In this document: in pieces, positions 1-5,469 of the stretch
Numbering within the stretch: position 1 is the first letter of the stretch
How the letters are laid out: each line of letters opens with the position of its first letter
Origin: an uncultured Clostridia bacterium
GTDB lineage: Bacteria > Bacillota > Clostridia > Christensenellales > Borkfalkiaceae
Direction: 5' to 3'
Length of the DNA stretch: 5,469 bases
Assembly: GCA_934230055.1 (NCBI GenBank)
Contig: CAKQEE010000090.1
Coordinates: 1-5,469 of the forward strand
Translations under genes and position numbers: made by a program
The notes under the pieces: generated by a model
What the model saw: only the letters and a program-made list of their open reading frames with translations
What the model was told of the DNA's origin: nothing
The model's database searches: none

Positions 1-171
1 ATCTCCGAGTGGATAAGGGGCGCGGAGAAGTATTTTCTGCAACGTTTTAAATCGGGCGACTACTGCATGTCCCAAAACCTTTCCCCCGTAGAAACAGCGG
101 AGGCAAAAAGTTTTGCGGATATAATTAAACCGTTTGTCAAAAGCGTGAAGCTTCGCGGGTACGATATTTAA
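1..171 (+). CDS. nrdG: Anaerobic ribonucleotide reductase activating protein, C-terminal part (NrdG-like radical SAM)
   Basis: Only the last 56 codons lie in the window; the frame is open from base 1 to TAA at 169-171, and the start is beyond the left edge. The fragment begins ISEWIRGAEKYFLQRFKSGD and ends KPFVKSVKLRGYDI. The pattern 'EWIKGAxxYxLQxF' followed by a closing 'I-KPFV-x-x-V-x-LRG' is how I remember the C-termini of the clostridial NrdG branch. Those proteins use a 4Fe-4S cluster and S-adenosylmethionine to install the glycyl radical on the class III (anaerobic) ribonucleotide reductase NrdD. The radical SAM CxxxCxxC motif would be upstream and cannot be checked here. By analogy nrdD may lie further left. 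The alternative is another small glycyl-radical activase such as a PflA relative; the ending fits NrdG better. The call rests on recall of family wording, not on an alignment. Confidence 0.8.
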   Translation: MSEWIRGAEKYFLQRFKSGDYCMSQNLSPVETAEAKSFADIIKPFVKSVKLRGYDI

Positions 172-178
172 TCGTGCC

Positions 179-213
179 GCTTTCAAACCGAAAGCTTTGC
201 GTTTTTATTTTTT
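179..213 (+). terminator. Possible weak intrinsic terminator after nrdG
   Basis: Eight bases after the nrdG stop, GCTTTC (179-184) can pair with GAAAGC (190-195) around a 5-base loop. T-runs follow at 202-206 and 208-213. The stem is only 6 bp, and six bases (TTTGCG) separate it from the first T-run, so termination may be weak and some read-through into the transporter gene is possible. Confidence 0.35.
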
Positions 214-225
214 AAAATTTTTTAC

Positions 226-232
226 AAAGGAG
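226..232 (+). promoter_or_regulatory. Ribosome binding site of the DMT transporter gene
   Basis: AAAGGAG lies 8 bases before the ATG at 241, a near-consensus Shine-Dalgarno sequence at optimal spacing. It supports 241 as the start. The 25 bases before it are almost all A and T, and I see no convincing -35/-10 pair in the 69-bp spacer. Confidence 0.85.
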
Positions 233-240
233 AAGAGCAG

Positions 241-1260
241 ATGACAGCGTTTATTTTCGCCCTCATAGCCCTTTTATGCTGGAGCGGTTCCGACCTTTTT
301 TCCAAACTCGGTACTGCGCAACAAGACAAAAACAGCCATTGGCGCGTTATGTTTTTCGTAGGCGTCGTTATGGGTATTCACGCGGTAATTACCATTATCG
401 CAAGCATCTGGCTTCCGCCGCTGGCGGAGGACGCAACCCCCGAATGGTGGAGAAATATTATTTACACAGACTTTAAGCCGATAGACTTTTTGCACTACGC
501 GCCCGTCGCGGCGATATACCTTCTCGCAATGCTTATCGGGTATATCGGCTTGCGGTATATAGAACTTTCGGTGTCTTCTCCGATATGCAACTCTTCCGGT
601 TCGCTTGCGCTCGTCATTTGCCTTATTTTAGGCTGGGCGACTATCGACGGAATTTCAATCGCGGCGGTCGTTCTTATAACGATAGGAATTATAGGACTCG
701 GCGTAGTTGAATACCGCGAAAACGAGGAGGTTAAGCTTGCGCGGCAAGACAGCAAACAATTTAAGTACACGAAAAGTCTTGTGGCGATTCTTATACCGAT
801 AATTTACCTCGTTTTAGACGCTTTGGGAACGGTCGGCGACAGCGCGATTTCCGAGCTTAAAATCTTTGACGAGCTTTCCGAATACGCTTCTAACACGTCG
901 TTCGAGTTTACCGCGCTTTTGTTCGCGATTATCTCGTTCATCGTCGTGAGGTTCGTTAAAAAAGAGAAATTCTTTTCGCCTTACGGGAAAGAAATTTCGG
1001 AAGCAGGCGGAAAACTTACTTTGAGAAAGTCTTTGATAATAGGCGCGATTTGCGAAACGGTAGGACAAATTTTCTACATGGCGGTAATATTTTCCGACTT
1101 TAAAGCGGGTATTCCCATGATTTCCGCTTACTGCGTGCTTTCGGTTGTTTGGAGCAGAATATTCCTCAAAGAAAAGCTTTCGTGGAAGCATTACGTTGCA
1201 ATCGCCCTGACCGTTGCAGGTATAGCTCTTCTCGGCGTATCGGAAATGCTCGGCGGCTGA
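241..1260 (+). CDS. EamA/DMT-superfamily membrane transporter, substrate unknown
   Basis: This 339-residue protein is an integral membrane protein. By eye I count ten hydrophobic segments, near residues 3-20, 36-58, 87-105, 112-132, 138-156, 179-198, 221-238, 263-284, 288-307 and 317-335. They form two halves of five helices joined by a charged cytoplasmic-type stretch (about 157-178). This is the doubled EamA layout of the drug/metabolite transporter superfamily. The last two helices carry a typical EamA ending: a proline-containing helix (IPMISAYCVLSVVWSRIFL), a short KEKLSW turn, then a glycine-bearing helix (VAIALTVAGIALLG). EamA proteins normally run 280-310 residues. The extra length here lies in polar loops at about 60-85 and 200-220. 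Family members export amino acids, metabolites or drugs, and nothing in the sequence or neighbours indicates which. The start is fixed by a strong ribosome binding site. A strong terminator follows 53 bases after the stop, so it ends its transcript. Confidence 0.85.
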   Translation: MTAFIFALIALLCWSGSDLFSKLGTAQQDKNSHWRVMFFVGVVMGIHAVITIIASIWLPPLAEDATPEWWRNIIYTDFKPIDFLHYAPVAAIYLLAMLIGYIGLRYIELSVSSPICNSSGSLALVICLILGWATIDGISIAAVVLITIGIIGLGVVEYRENEEVKLARQDSKQFKYTKSLVAILIPIIYLVLDALGTVGDSAISELKIFDELSEYASNTSFEFTALLFAIISFIVVRFVKKEKFFSPYGKEISEAGGKLTLRKSLIIGAICETVGQIFYMAVIFSDFKAGIPMISAYCVLSVVWSRIFLKEKLSWKHYVAIALTVAGIALLGVSEMLGG

Positions 1261-1313
1261 TTTTCGGGCGCGGGATTACGCGTGGTTATTTAATTAAATA
1301 AAAATTACGGCAA

Positions 1314-1352
1314 GAGCCGCGCTTTAATCTTAAAGCGCGGCTCCGATTTTTT
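1314..1352 (+). terminator. Strong intrinsic terminator after the transporter gene
   Basis: A perfect 13-bp stem, GAGCCGCGCTTTA (1314-1326) with TAAAGCGCGGCTC (1331-1343), has a 4-base ATCT loop and is followed after three bases by six T (1347-1352). It lies 53 bases after the transporter stop and faces the convergent cwlD gene. On the - strand the stem is followed by TTGCCGTAATTTTTATTT, a poor U-tract, so any action on cwlD transcripts would be weaker. Confidence 0.9.
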
Positions 1353-1366
1353 ATATTCCGTTTTTC

Positions 1367-1417
1367 AACTTCTTTTTGAAGTTCTTTATTTAAGTTCTTT
1401 ATTTAAGTTCTTTTTTT
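1367..1417. repeat. Small hairpin plus three 13-bp tandem repeats between convergent genes
   Basis: AACTTC (1367-1372) and GAAGTT (1378-1383) flank five T. From 1379 the unit AAGTTCTTTATTT occurs at 1379-1391 and 1392-1404, with a third copy at 1405-1417 carrying one change (A to T). The array lies between the transporter terminator and the cwlD stop. It probably arose by replication slippage. On the - strand the tract is A-rich, so it does not make a terminator for cwlD. Confidence 0.75.
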
Positions 1418-1434
1418 AATTCGGGTTTCGTATT

Positions 1435-2154
1435 TTAATTTTTTCCCTCTTCTTTGTAAGAGTTTTGCGCAAGATATTTTATAACGCCCTTAAAAAGCGT
1501 GTATGCAATTTTATCCCGATACTCTTCCGTTACGAGAAGGGCTTCTTCCTGCGGGTTAGAAAGAAAACCGCACTCCGCTATTACGGATGGATACGGGGAA
1601 CAATTAAGGATATAATAATCGCCGACAAGCGGAGAAAATTCCCTCGCGCTTTCTTCCATCTGATTGAACGCGGTCTGAATACTTTTTGCAAGATTTAAAG
1701 AGTTTTCATCCCCCTGCTTATAAAAAACCTGCGCACCGCGCCGCGAAGAAACGGAAAACTTATTCAGATGCACGCTGACAACAAGCGCGGGTTCCGCCTT
1801 TAAGATTATATCCCTCCTCTTTTCCATATCCCTGCGTTTAAGGCTTGCCGCCGCCACGCCGTACAGCCCCGCTTCCGTTTTGCGCGTTAATATAACGTTT
1901 ATACCGCCGTCCGTCAGGTACTTTTCTAACCTTTTTACTATTTTCAGGTTAAGGTCGCTTTCTTTTACGCCCGTTTTTACCCCGACGACGCCGCCGTCTA
2001 TTCCGCCGTGACCAGCATCTAACACCACGGTTATACCCGTGGCTTGCGCGCCCGCGCTCGTTTTTGCAAGCGCGTCTACGCACAACGCAAAAGTTATAGC
2101 CACAGCTATAAGTACGGATACTATTACCAGACTTCTTCTTTTTATAACAGCCAT
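1435..2154 (-). CDS. cwlD: N-acetylmuramoyl-L-alanine amidase, CwlD type (spore cortex)
   Basis: This is a 239-residue zinc amidase of the Amidase_3 family. Residues 5-7 (KRR) and a hydrophobic stretch at about 9-28 form a signal peptide or membrane anchor, with a possible AxA cleavage site ending at residue 30. The catalytic domain opens at VVLDAGHGG (His49, first zinc ligand), continues with GVKESDLNL (Glu65, second ligand) and VSVHLNKF (His129, third ligand), and ends with VIAECGFLSNP, where Glu194 is the expected catalytic glutamate. All key residues are present. Length and layout match Bacillus subtilis CwlD (237 residues, by recall): one domain, no cell-wall-binding repeats, and a 'LxNPxEExLL..eYrdKiA..lfkGIxkY' tail. 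CwlD strips the peptide from muramic acid during muramic-delta-lactam formation in the spore cortex, with PdaA; spores lacking it fail to germinate well. If the assignment holds, the organism sporulates. A vegetative Amidase_3 enzyme is the alternative. The ATG is preceded by a modest site, AAAGAGAG (2166-2159), only 4 bases away. No clear sporulation-sigma promoter was found by eye. Confidence 0.85.
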   Translation of the reverse strand: MAVIKRRSLVIVSVLIAVAITFALCVDALAKTSAGAQATGITVVLDAGHGGIDGGVVGVKTGVKESDLNLKIVKRLEKYLTDGGINVILTRKTEAGLYGVAAASLKRRDMEKRRDIILKAEPALVVSVHLNKFSVSSRRGAQVFYKQGDENSLNLAKSIQTAFNQMEESAREFSPLVGDYYILNCSPYPSVIAECGFLSNPQEEALLVTEEYRDKIAYTLFKGVIKYLAQNSYKEEGKN

Positions 2155-2174
2155 AAATCTCTCTTTATAAACTT

Positions 2175-2219
2175 AAAATGTGGATAACTTCCGTTTTGTT
2201 GCCGCGTTATCCACATTTT
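2175..2219. repeat. Perfect 14-bp inverted repeat upstream of cwlD
   Basis: AAAATGTGGATAAC (2175-2188) is the exact reverse complement of GTTATCCACATTTT (2206-2219), with a 17-base spacer. It begins 20 bases before the cwlD start codon and would lie in its promoter or leader. In RNA of either strand it can fold into a 14-bp, AT-leaning hairpin ending in TTTT, so it could also act as a weak two-way terminator. The 9-base core of each arm is the consensus DnaA box, which favours protein binding as its role. Confidence 0.9.
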
Positions 2220-2267
2220 TACCGCGTTTTTTCGGGCGAAATGTTGATAACCCCGCACGTATCCACG
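2179..2267. promoter_or_regulatory. Cluster of DnaA boxes in the ABC-F/cwlD spacer
   Basis: Two exact matches to the DnaA box TTATCCACA are present: 2179-2187 on the - strand and 2207-2215 on the + strand. A third site with one mismatch (TTATCAACA, - strand) lies at 2242-2250, and a weak one with two mismatches (GTATCCACG, + strand) at 2259-2267. Two exact 9-base sites within 40 bp are very unlikely by chance. Beyond the cluster lies an AT-rich tract (about 2268-2310), including the small palindrome GACTT-T5-AAGTC at 2299-2313. Such clusters serve replication origins, DnaA titration sites or DnaA-controlled promoters. No dnaA, dnaN or other origin gene is in view, so regulation or titration is more likely than an origin. 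Binding itself is inferred. Confidence 0.6.
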
Positions 2268-2392
2268 ATAAATTTTATTAAAAGTTTTTCTGTATTATGA
2301 CTTTTTTTAAGTCTGCCTTTCTGTTTTGTTTATTTTTTCGTTGCGTCCGCTTTTACTTTTTTAAGACTTCTTCCGCTTTTCTCTTCCGCGCG

Positions 2393-4354
2393 CTATTCTT
2401 CTTCGGAAAGGGCAAGCCACTCCTCCTCGTACTCCACGGCGGCGGCGCGCAATTTGTCCGCTTCCGCTTGAAGCTCTTCGCACTTTTTATAGTCGGAATA
2501 CACCTGCGGATCGGAAAGCTCGCGTTCTATTTCCGCGATTTTCTTATCCGCTTCTGCAGAAAGCTTTTCCAGCTTTTCAAGTTTTTTAAGCCTTTTCGAC
2601 TTTTCTTTAAGCGGCGTTGTAAAGCCCTTTTTCGCGCTTTTCGTTTTTTCTTCTTTTTCAGAATTTACGACGGGCGCGCTTTTTTCCCTTTCAAAAAGCT
2701 CCGCGCCGCCCTTTTCGTATTCCGCCGCTTCTTTTTCTTTTCTTTCTAATTCGTCGTATCCGTAAGGGAAAAATTCGGCACGCGTTTTTTCGCCCTTGCC
2801 GCCCTTAAACACGAGCAGCTTCGTTGCAAGCTTTTCCACGAAATACCTGTCGTGAGAAACGAAAATCAGCGTTCCCGAATACTCCGAAAGCATATTTTCC
2901 AACGTTTCTTTGCCGACTATGTCCATATGGTTGGTCGGCTCGTCTAACATAAGAACGTTGGGGCGATTGCGGAAAATTCTGCACAGCGCAAGCCGCACCC
3001 TTTCCCCGCCGGAAAGCTCCGAAACCTTTTTATAAACCTCTTCGCCCGAAAAATTGAACGCCCCGAGTGCGGTGCGAACGGCGTTGTCGTTCATTTTGGG
3101 AAAGGCGTTATGAAAATTTTCAAACACCGTTTCTTCCCCTTTAACGTGCGCCATTTCCTGATCGAAATACCCCGTCTGCACGTTCGCGCCGAAAACGTAG
3201 TTTCCCGAAAGCGGCGGCAAAATCCCGTCTATCGTCTTTAAAAAGGTAGACTTTCCTATCCCGTTATCGCCGATTATGCCCAGCCTATCCCCTTTAAATA
3301 GCGCGAGGTCTATCGTCGCAAGCGGGTTTTCCGCTTCGTACCCAACGGTAAGAGAAACCGTTTTAAGCACCTCTTTTCCCGTCTCCGTAATCGGCTGAAA
3401 GTCCGCGTGGAAGGTTTTCAGGTCGTAACGGTCCGGCGCGTCTATCATCTTCATTCTGTCTAAAAGCTTTATTTTAGACTGCACCATTTTTGCTTTCGTC
3501 GCCTTATAGCGGAAGCGTTCTATAAGCCTGTTTAATCTTTCTGTTTCCGCACGTTGCAGTTCGTGGTCTTTTTTCTGTTTTTCGTAGTTAATGCGTTTCT
3601 GCCGCTCGAAATCGGAATAATTCCCCTTATAAAGCCGCGTTTCGCCGTACTCTATTTCATAAACCTTGTTCACCACGCGGTTTATAAACATTCGGTCGTG
3701 AGAAACTATCACTATCGCGGATTTATAATTTTTAAGATAATCTTCAAGCCACTTTACCGTGGATAAATCGAGGTGGTTTGTCGGCTCGTCAAGCAAAAGA
3801 AGGTCGGGTTTAGATAAAAGCAGTTTTATAAAAGAAATTTTCGTGCGCTGCCCGCCGGAAAATTCCGTAAGTTTCTTCTCTTCGTCCGCCGCGGTAAAAC
3901 CGAAGCTTTTTACCATTACGGCGTATTCCTTTTTATAGGTATACCCGCCGAGCCTTTCAAACTCGTCGCACGCGAAAGAATAAGCTTTAAGCGTTCTGTC
4001 GTCGTGCTGCGTTTCGAGCTTTTTTCGGAGAATTTCCATTCTCTCTTCCGTGCTGAAAATAGGCGCGAAAACGGTGTAAATTTCCTCTTTTAACGTCCTC
4101 GTTTCGTCCTCGAAATCTATTTGTTTAAGATAGCCTATCACGGGATTGTCCGCGCGGGTTACGGAAAAGGGCGTTTCTCCCGTTCCTTCTTCTAACGGAA
4201 CCTCGCCGACGATTGCTTTTAAGAGGGTGGTTTTGCCGCAACCGTTCCTGCCGACGACGGCTATTTTCTCCCCGCTTTTTATCTCGAAATCTATTCGCTC
4301 CAAAATCACGTCCGCGCCAAACGCAACCGAACCGTTTGTAATTTTATAGTGCAT
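2393..4354 (-). CDS. ABC-F family ATPase (ribosome-associated, YdiF/Uup-like with C-terminal coiled coil)
   Basis: This is a 653-residue soluble protein with two fused ABC ATPase domains and no membrane segments, the ABC-F layout. Domain 1 has Walker A GRNGCGKTT (35-43), signature FSGGQR (165-170), Walker B LLLLDEP with Glu190, and the His switch SHD (218-220). A charged linker (about 240-310, rich in Lys, Arg and Glu) is the P-site-tRNA-interaction motif region of the family. Domain 2 has Walker A GDNGIGKST (362-370), signature LSGGER (447-452), Walker B with Glu472, and SHD (500-502). A Lys/Glu-rich tail (about 535-650) ends in a predicted coiled coil resembling the C-terminal domain of Uup/YdiF proteins. 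Both sites look catalytically intact. ABC-F proteins bind the ribosomal E site and relieve stalls; some give antibiotic resistance, but nothing here marks this as a resistance type. The start ATG is secure because an in-frame TAA lies three codons upstream, yet no good Shine-Dalgarno sequence precedes it (only GGCGG about 12 bases away). It ends at TAG, after which the frame stays open for 20 more codons. Confidence 0.93.
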   Translation of the reverse strand: MHYKITNGSVAFGADVILERIDFEIKSGEKIAVVGRNGCGKTTLLKAIVGEVPLEEGTGETPFSVTRADNPVIGYLKQIDFEDETRTLKEEIYTVFAPIFSTEERMEILRKKLETQHDDRTLKAYSFACDEFERLGGYTYKKEYAVMVKSFGFTAADEEKKLTEFSGGQRTKISFIKLLLSKPDLLLLDEPTNHLDLSTVKWLEDYLKNYKSAIVIVSHDRMFINRVVNKVYEIEYGETRLYKGNYSDFERQKRINYEKQKKDHELQRAETERLNRLIERFRYKATKAKMVQSKIKLLDRMKMIDAPDRYDLKTFHADFQPITETGKEVLKTVSLTVGYEAENPLATIDLALFKGDRLGIIGDNGIGKSTFLKTIDGILPPLSGNYVFGANVQTGYFDQEMAHVKGEETVFENFHNAFPKMNDNAVRTALGAFNFSGEEVYKKVSELSGGERVRLALCRIFRNRPNVLMLDEPTNHMDIVGKETLENMLSEYSGTLIFVSHDRYFVEKLATKLLVFKGGKGEKTRAEFFPYGYDELERKEKEAAEYEKGGAELFEREKSAPVVNSEKEEKTKSAKKGFTTPLKEKSKRLKKLEKLEKLSAEADKKIAEIERELSDPQVYSDYKKCEELQAEADKLRAAAVEYEEEWLALSEEE

Positions 4355-4415
4355 ACCGCTTTACCGCCGCGTTAAAAGTCTTGTCCTTTTTTGTCTTTGT
4401 CCGTTTTAATTTTCA

Positions 4416-4440
4416 GCCCCGCGCAAAGCTTGCGCGGGGC
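4416..4440. other. GC-rich hairpin between guaB and the ABC-F gene
   Basis: GCCCCGCGCAA (4416-4426) pairs perfectly with TTGCGCGGGGC (4430-4440) around a 3-base loop. It begins 24 bases after the guaB stop, as expected for a terminator of that - strand gene. However, the - strand sequence just after the stem is TGAAAATTAAAACGG, with no U-tract. On the + strand the first T-run (4453-4457) is 12 bases away. It may be an atypical terminator, a pause site, or a 3'-end stabiliser with partial read-through into the ABC-F gene. Confidence 0.7.
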
Positions 4441-4464
4441 GATTGAACGCTTGTTTTTAAGTCT

Positions 4465-5469
4465 TTATTTTATGGTTTGAGTTTTCTCTTTGGGGATAAC
4501 GTCGTGCGCGCCGCCTTCTACTATGCTCGTTGCCGAAACAAGGGTAAGCTTTGCTTTTTGCTGCAATTCCTTTATGGTAAGCGCGCCGCAGTTACACATT
4601 GTGGAACGCACCTTGGAAAGGGATATGCTAACGTTATCTTTAAGTTTGCCCGCATAGGGAACGTAAGAATCCACGCCCTCTTCAAAGGAAAGCTTTTTAT
4701 CGCCGCCGAGGTCGTATCTCTGCCAGTTTCTCGCTCTTGCGGAACCTTCGCCCCAGTATTCCTTAAAATAGTTGCCGCCGATCATTACCTTGTTCGTGGG
4801 ACTTTCGTCGAATCTCGCAAAATATCTGCCGAGCATAACGAAATCCGCGCCCATGGCAAGCGCAAGCGTTATGTGGTGGTCGTAAACTATTCCGCCGTCC
4901 GAGCAAACGGGAACGTATACTCCCGTTTCCTTATAATACTCGTCGCGCGCGGCGCAAACCTCTATAAGCGCGGTAGCCTGACCTCTGCCGATGCCTTTCG
5001 TTTCTCTCGTAATGCAAATGGAGCCGCCGCCGATGCCGACTTTAACGAAATCCGCGCCGCAGTCCGCCAAAAATCTGAACCCTTCCGCGTCTACCACGTT
5101 GCCTGCGCCGATCTTAACGCTGTCGCCGTAGTTATCTCTCACCCACGAAAGAGTTCTCTTCTGCCATTCGGAAAAGCCCTCCGAAGAGTCTATGCAAAGC
5201 ACGTCCGCGCCCGCTTCGATAAGCGCGGGAACGCGTTCGGCGTAGTCTCTCGTGTTTATTCCCGCGCCGACTATGTATCTTTTTTTGCCGTCCAAAAGCT
5301 CGTTCGGGTTATTTTTATGGGAATCGTAGTCCTTTCTGAACACGAAATACAAAAGCTTGCCCTCTTCGTTGATTATCGGAAGAGAATTGAGCTTGTTATC
5401 CCAGATAACGTCGTTCGCTTCTTTAAGGCTTACCCCCTCTTTCGCGGTTATAAGCTTGTTAAAGGGCGT
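4465..5469 (-). CDS. guaB: Inosine-5'-monophosphate dehydrogenase, C-terminal 334 residues (5' end outside window)
   Basis: The frame is open to the right edge, so the start is outside the window; a TTG at 5352-5350 is internal leucine, not a start. Residues 1 to about 50 ([20 protein letters not shown], then [18 protein letters not shown]) are the end of a CBS domain, as in the regulatory pair inserted in bacterial IMP dehydrogenases. The barrel then resumes with a GIN..DY stretch, [19 protein letters not shown], and the active-site loop [13 protein letters not shown], whose Cys at fragment residue 152 is the nucleophile that attacks IMP C2. SDGGI (about 190-194) and MLGRYFA bind phosphate. 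NWQRYD probably supplies the mobile-flap Arg-Tyr pair (inference). The enzyme oxidises IMP to XMP with NAD+, the committed step to GTP. Several segments ([46 protein letters not shown]) differ from Bacillus or E. coli GuaB and match, as I recall, a clostridial variant. GMP reductase is less likely because of the CBS domain. Confidence 0.9.
   Translation of the reverse strand, partial: TPFNKLITAKEGVSLKEANDVIWDNKLNSLPIINEEGKLLYFVFRKDYDSHKNNPNELLDGKKRYIVGAGINTRDYAERVPALIEAGADVLCIDSSEGFSEWQKRTLSWVRDNYGDSVKIGAGNVVDAEGFRFLADCGADFVKVGIGGGSICITRETKGIGRGQATALIEVCAARDEYYKETGVYVPVCSDGGIVYDHHITLALAMGADFVMLGRYFARFDESPTNKVMIGGNYFKEYWGEGSARARNWQRYDLGGDKKLSFEEGVDSYVPYAGKLKDNVSISLSKVRSTMCNCGALTIKELQQKAKLTLVSATSIVEGGAHDVIPKEKTQTIK

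Noticed and set aside
172..240. A riboswitch or leader controlling the DMT transporter
   Set aside because: DMT genes are sometimes riboswitch-controlled, but the spacer is only 69 bases, nearly all A/T beside one 6-bp hairpin, with no recognisable aptamer core.
814..1191. A 125-codon - strand open frame inside the transporter gene
   Set aside because: It lies antisense to a well-supported membrane protein gene, resembles no family I know, and has no membrane or domain pattern of its own.
2155..2392. The DnaA-box region as a chromosomal replication origin
   Set aside because: There are only two perfect boxes, and dnaA, dnaN, rpmH or other origin neighbours are absent. A titration or regulatory site is the more modest reading.
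2297..2749. A 150-codon + strand open frame rich in Phe, Leu and Arg
   Set aside because: It mostly overlaps the Lys/Glu-rich 3' end of the ABC-F gene in antisense. Its Phe/Arg composition is what antisense reading of AAA/GAA codons gives, and it has no ribosome binding site.
5350..5352. A start codon for the IMP dehydrogenase at TTG 5352
   Set aside because: The frame continues upstream to the window edge and encodes recognisable CBS-domain sequence, so this TTG is an internal leucine.
1435..5469. guaB, the ABC-F gene and cwlD as one novel functional system or operon
   Set aside because: They share a strand, but their spacers are about 110 and 238 bp, a strong hairpin lies between the first two, and their known roles are unrelated. 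Shared direction alone does not support a system.

Overview
This window looks like ordinary chromosome from an anaerobic, probably endospore-forming Firmicute of the Clostridia type. The evidence is the tail of an oxygen-sensitive class III ribonucleotide reductase activase, a CwlD-type spore-cortex amidase, and an IMP dehydrogenase whose wording I associate with anaerobic Clostridia. Base composition is mid-range, with GC-rich codons (gcg, ccg, cgc) inside genes and T/A-rich spacers between them. An uncultured gut lineage is plausible, but this is inference; I cannot place it below class. I see no mobile element, phage gene, CRISPR array, tRNA or rRNA.

Left part, + strand: the last 56 codons of a probable nrdG (1-171), a short spacer with a weak hairpin, then a complete ten-helix EamA/DMT-type transporter (241-1260) with a good ribosome binding site. 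A strong intrinsic terminator (1314-1352) closes this half. A small T-rich tandem repeat (1379-1417) lies between it and the convergent gene that follows.

Right part, - strand, read from right to left: guaB (IMP dehydrogenase, entering from beyond the right edge and ending at 4465), a GC-rich hairpin (4416-4440), a complete ABC-F ATPase (4354-2393), a 238-bp spacer, and cwlD (2154-1435). These genes share a strand, but the spacers of about 110 and 238 bp do not suggest tight translational coupling. Their roles (GTP synthesis, ribosome-associated ATPase, cortex hydrolase) do not form one obvious pathway.

The most notable non-coding signal is in the ABC-F/cwlD spacer. A perfect 14-bp inverted repeat there (2175-2188 and 2206-2219) carries two consensus DnaA boxes (TTATCCACA) in opposite orientation. 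A one-mismatch box (TTATCAACA, - strand) and a weaker two-mismatch box follow within 90 bp. This suggests DnaA binding just upstream of cwlD, though the arms could also form an RNA hairpin. I found no convincing new multi-gene system.
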